NCBI GenBank assembly: GCA_031291845.1
Contig: JARLIH010000397.1
Location: forward strand, 1-33,118
Length of the DNA: 33,118 bases
Source of the DNA: Isosphaeraceae bacterium
GTDB lineage: Bacteria; Planctomycetota; Planctomycetia; Isosphaerales; Isosphaeraceae
Direction of reading: 5' to 3'
Below, piece by piece: positions 31,701 to 33,118 of the stretch. The stretch's first letter is position 1. Every line of letters starts with the position of its first letter. The notes under the pieces were generated by a model, which was not told where the DNA came from, did no database searches, and saw nothing but the letters and a program-made list of their open reading frames with translations. The position numbers and the translations under genes are program-made.

Positions 31701-31869
31701 TGGGCGCTTCATCGGAGACCGCACTCCGCCCGGCGTCTCTCGGCTCAGTGACCGAGGCCCTGGAATCGCGTGCTCGGCACGAGTAGGATCGGCGGTCCTG
31801 CGATCAACGTAGGTCGCCGAAATCCATATGGCCTGCCCTGGACTGGGTCCGACCGGGGTCACCGTGACG

Positions 31870-32949
31870 ATGAACCGCGTTGCCTACCAGCCTCTGCAAC
31901 AACTGGTCGAGCAAATCTTTTTACGTGCGGGCTGTCATGACGATGAGGCCGCGCGTATTGCGCGACGTCTCGTGAGATCGAACCTGGTGGGTCACGACTC
32001 GCACGGTGTGATCCGCGTACCGAGCTACATCGACTGGATGCGCGCGGGGAAGGTCGTCCCGAACCAGCGGCCCGAGGTCGTCTTCGACGGCGGGAGCTTC
32101 GCGGTCGTCGACGCGGGCTTTGGGTTCGGTCAAACCGCGGGCGAATTTGCGCTGAGGCTTGCAATTGCCAAGACGGAGGAACACGGGGTTGCGGTGATCG
32201 CCCTAAGGAACGCGGGGCACCTGGGGCGGATCGGCGATTGGCCCGAGATGGCCGCAGAGGCGGGAAAGGTGTCCCTGCATTTCGTGAGTACGAGTGGCGC
32301 CGGGCTGCTGGTCGCGCCTTTTGGAGGGATCGATCGCCGGCTCTCGGCCAATCCGATTGCGGCCGGAATACCCGTGGAGGGGGGGCGTCCCATCGTCCTC
32401 GACATCTCGACGTGCTCGATTGCCGAGGGGAAGATTCGCGTTGCCCTCAACCGGGGCGAGCGCGTTCCTGACGGGTGCATCATCGACGGGCAGGGGAGGC
32501 CGACGAACGACCCGGAGGTCTTCTATGCGGACCCCGGCGCGATCTTGCCGTTCGGCGGTCACAAGGGGTACGGCCTGAGTGTGATCACCGAGATTCTGGC
32601 CGAAGCGTTCACAGGGAACGGCTGCAGCGATCCGAAAGCGGCAAGGCTCACAAACGGCATGCTCACGATCGTGCTCGACCCTGGTCGCGTACCGCGCGAG
32701 CGTCCCTTCGGCAGTGAAGTCGATCGGCTCATCACGTTCCTCAAAAGCGCACGGACGTCCGTCCCCGATGGCGAAATCCTTTTACCGGGCGAGCTGGAAG
32801 CGCGCACCGAAGCCGCGCGTGTCGCAACGGGCATTCCCCTTGAGCAGGCGACCCGCCATCAGCTCGCGCGCACGGCCGCTTCATTCGATCTGAGTGCGGA
32901 CGTGCTTGAGGTGAACTTTCCGGGTGCGCCCAATGCAGCGATGTCTTGA
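31870..32949 (+). CDS. Ldh-family NAD(P)-dependent oxidoreductase (malate/L-lactate/ureidoglycolate dehydrogenase type)
   Basis: About 359 residues, standard for the type 2 malate/L-lactate dehydrogenase family, which is unrelated to Rossmann-fold LDH. Signatures are LVGHDSHGVIRVPSYIDWM (His 42 and 45), VIALRNAGHLGRIGDW (catalytic His 117), PIAAGIPVEGGRPIVLDIST and ILPFGGHKGYGLSVITEIL. It reduces or oxidises a 2-hydroxy/2-oxo acid with NAD(P); which one (malate, lactate, sulfolactate, ureidoglycolate, 2,3-diketogulonate) cannot be told from sequence alone. ATG 31870 matches the usual family N-terminus; ATG 31828 and GTG 31864 are in-frame alternatives and no ribosome site is decisive. It is 169 bp after the phosphoesterase and may be a separate unit. 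Confidence 0.85.
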   Translation: MNRVAYQPLQQLVEQIFLRAGCHDDEAARIARRLVRSNLVGHDSHGVIRVPSYIDWMRAGKVVPNQRPEVVFDGGSFAVVDAGFGFGQTAGEFALRLAIAKTEEHGVAVIALRNAGHLGRIGDWPEMAAEAGKVSLHFVSTSGAGLLVAPFGGIDRRLSANPIAAGIPVEGGRPIVLDISTCSIAEGKIRVALNRGERVPDGCIIDGQGRPTNDPEVFYADPGAILPFGGHKGYGLSVITEILAEAFTGNGCSDPKAARLTNGMLTIVLDPGRVPRERPFGSEVDRLITFLKSARTSVPDGEILLPGELEARTEAARVATGIPLEQATRHQLARTAASFDLSADVLEVNFPGAPNAAMS

Positions 32950-33045
32950 ACGGACCTTTCGGTAGGTGTATAGAGTTCGAGTGGCCGACATCGGGTGACC
33001 CGGTGCCGGGTTGTGCTTCGTAATACCTGTATCACTGCATCGAAG

Positions 33046-33067
33046 CTCCGGCCGGTCTTTGCCGGAG
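33046..33067 (+). terminator. Hairpin downstream of the Ldh-family gene
   Basis: CTCCGGC (33046-33052) pairs perfectly with GCCGGAG (33061-33067) around an 8-nt loop. A smaller ACCCG/CGGGT hairpin lies at about 32997-33010. It has no T-run and is about 97 bases after the stop. The rest of the window to 33118 holds nothing recognisable. Confidence 0.35.
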
Positions 33068-33118
33068 AGTGGGTCCCGGTCCGTGATCGGCCACGCAACC
33101 CCCCCCAGAGTCACGGGA

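Noticed and set aside
1..33118. tRNA, rRNA, insertion sequence, integrase or phage genes
   Set aside because: None was recognised on either strand by reading; small tRNA-like cloverleaf signals could be missed without a covariance search.

Overview
The window is about 33.1 kb of GC-rich bacterial DNA. The gene content suggests a planctomycete (Planctomycetota, possibly the Gemmataceae/Isosphaeraceae side). Pointers are a double-FHA protein, a YHYH-domain Tat substrate, a Gly/Tyr-repeat secreted protein, an exopolysaccharide locus broken up by long spacers, and many Shine-Dalgarno-led GTG starts. This is inference from gene types and base composition; no rRNA or marker gene is present. The first ~110 bases look damaged (two in-frame stops inside an otherwise intact asparagine synthase), so the left edge may be a low-quality contig end.

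Left part (1-15363, mostly + strand): a dispersed envelope/exopolysaccharide region. In order it holds a partial asparagine synthase-type amidotransferase, a SAM methyltransferase with an N-terminal zinc ribbon, a GT-B glycosyltransferase, and two DUF218 (ElyC/SanA/YdcF) membrane proteins around a small zinc-ribbon membrane protein. A double-FHA protein, a WecA/TagO-like sugar-phosphate transferase with an altered Asp pair, and a minus-strand Pro/Ala-rich membrane protein follow. Then come a Wza-like export lipoprotein, a Gly-rich repeat protein and a secreted subtilase with an inserted beta domain. Amidotransferase, methyltransferase, glycosyltransferase, lipid-phosphate sugar transferase and outer-membrane export protein fit one surface-polysaccharide pathway. 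The polymerase, flippase and tyrosine kinase are not in the window.

Middle part (15475-28531, mostly - strand): a 77-bp imperfect palindrome separates convergent genes. It is followed by an SGNH hydrolase, a YHYH protein, a serine beta-lactamase-fold hydrolase and the most interesting block, 18836-26467. That block is a compact four-gene operon: SWIM zinc finger (fused to a long helical-repeat C-terminus), MoxR-type AAA+ ATPase, DUF5682 protein and CoxE/YehP-type VWA protein. Two junctions are 4-bp ATGA overlaps. The set matches the poorly understood yehL/yehM/yehP/yehQ genes of enterobacteria and similar actinobacterial clusters. A MoxR ATPase plus VWA protein suggests ATP-driven remodelling of a client; the SWIM and DUF5682 proteins would supply recognition and possibly an enzymatic activity. 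An Asp/Asn beta-hydroxylase-family dioxygenase follows, preceded by a structured leader that also reads as a small coupled ORF.

Right part (28572-32949): a secreted alpha/beta hydrolase with a duplicated N-terminal beta module (-), a membrane metallophosphoesterase with several altered metal-ligand positions (+), and an Ldh-family NAD(P)-dependent 2-hydroxyacid dehydrogenase (+). No tRNA, rRNA, CRISPR array, insertion sequence, integrase or phage gene was recognised.
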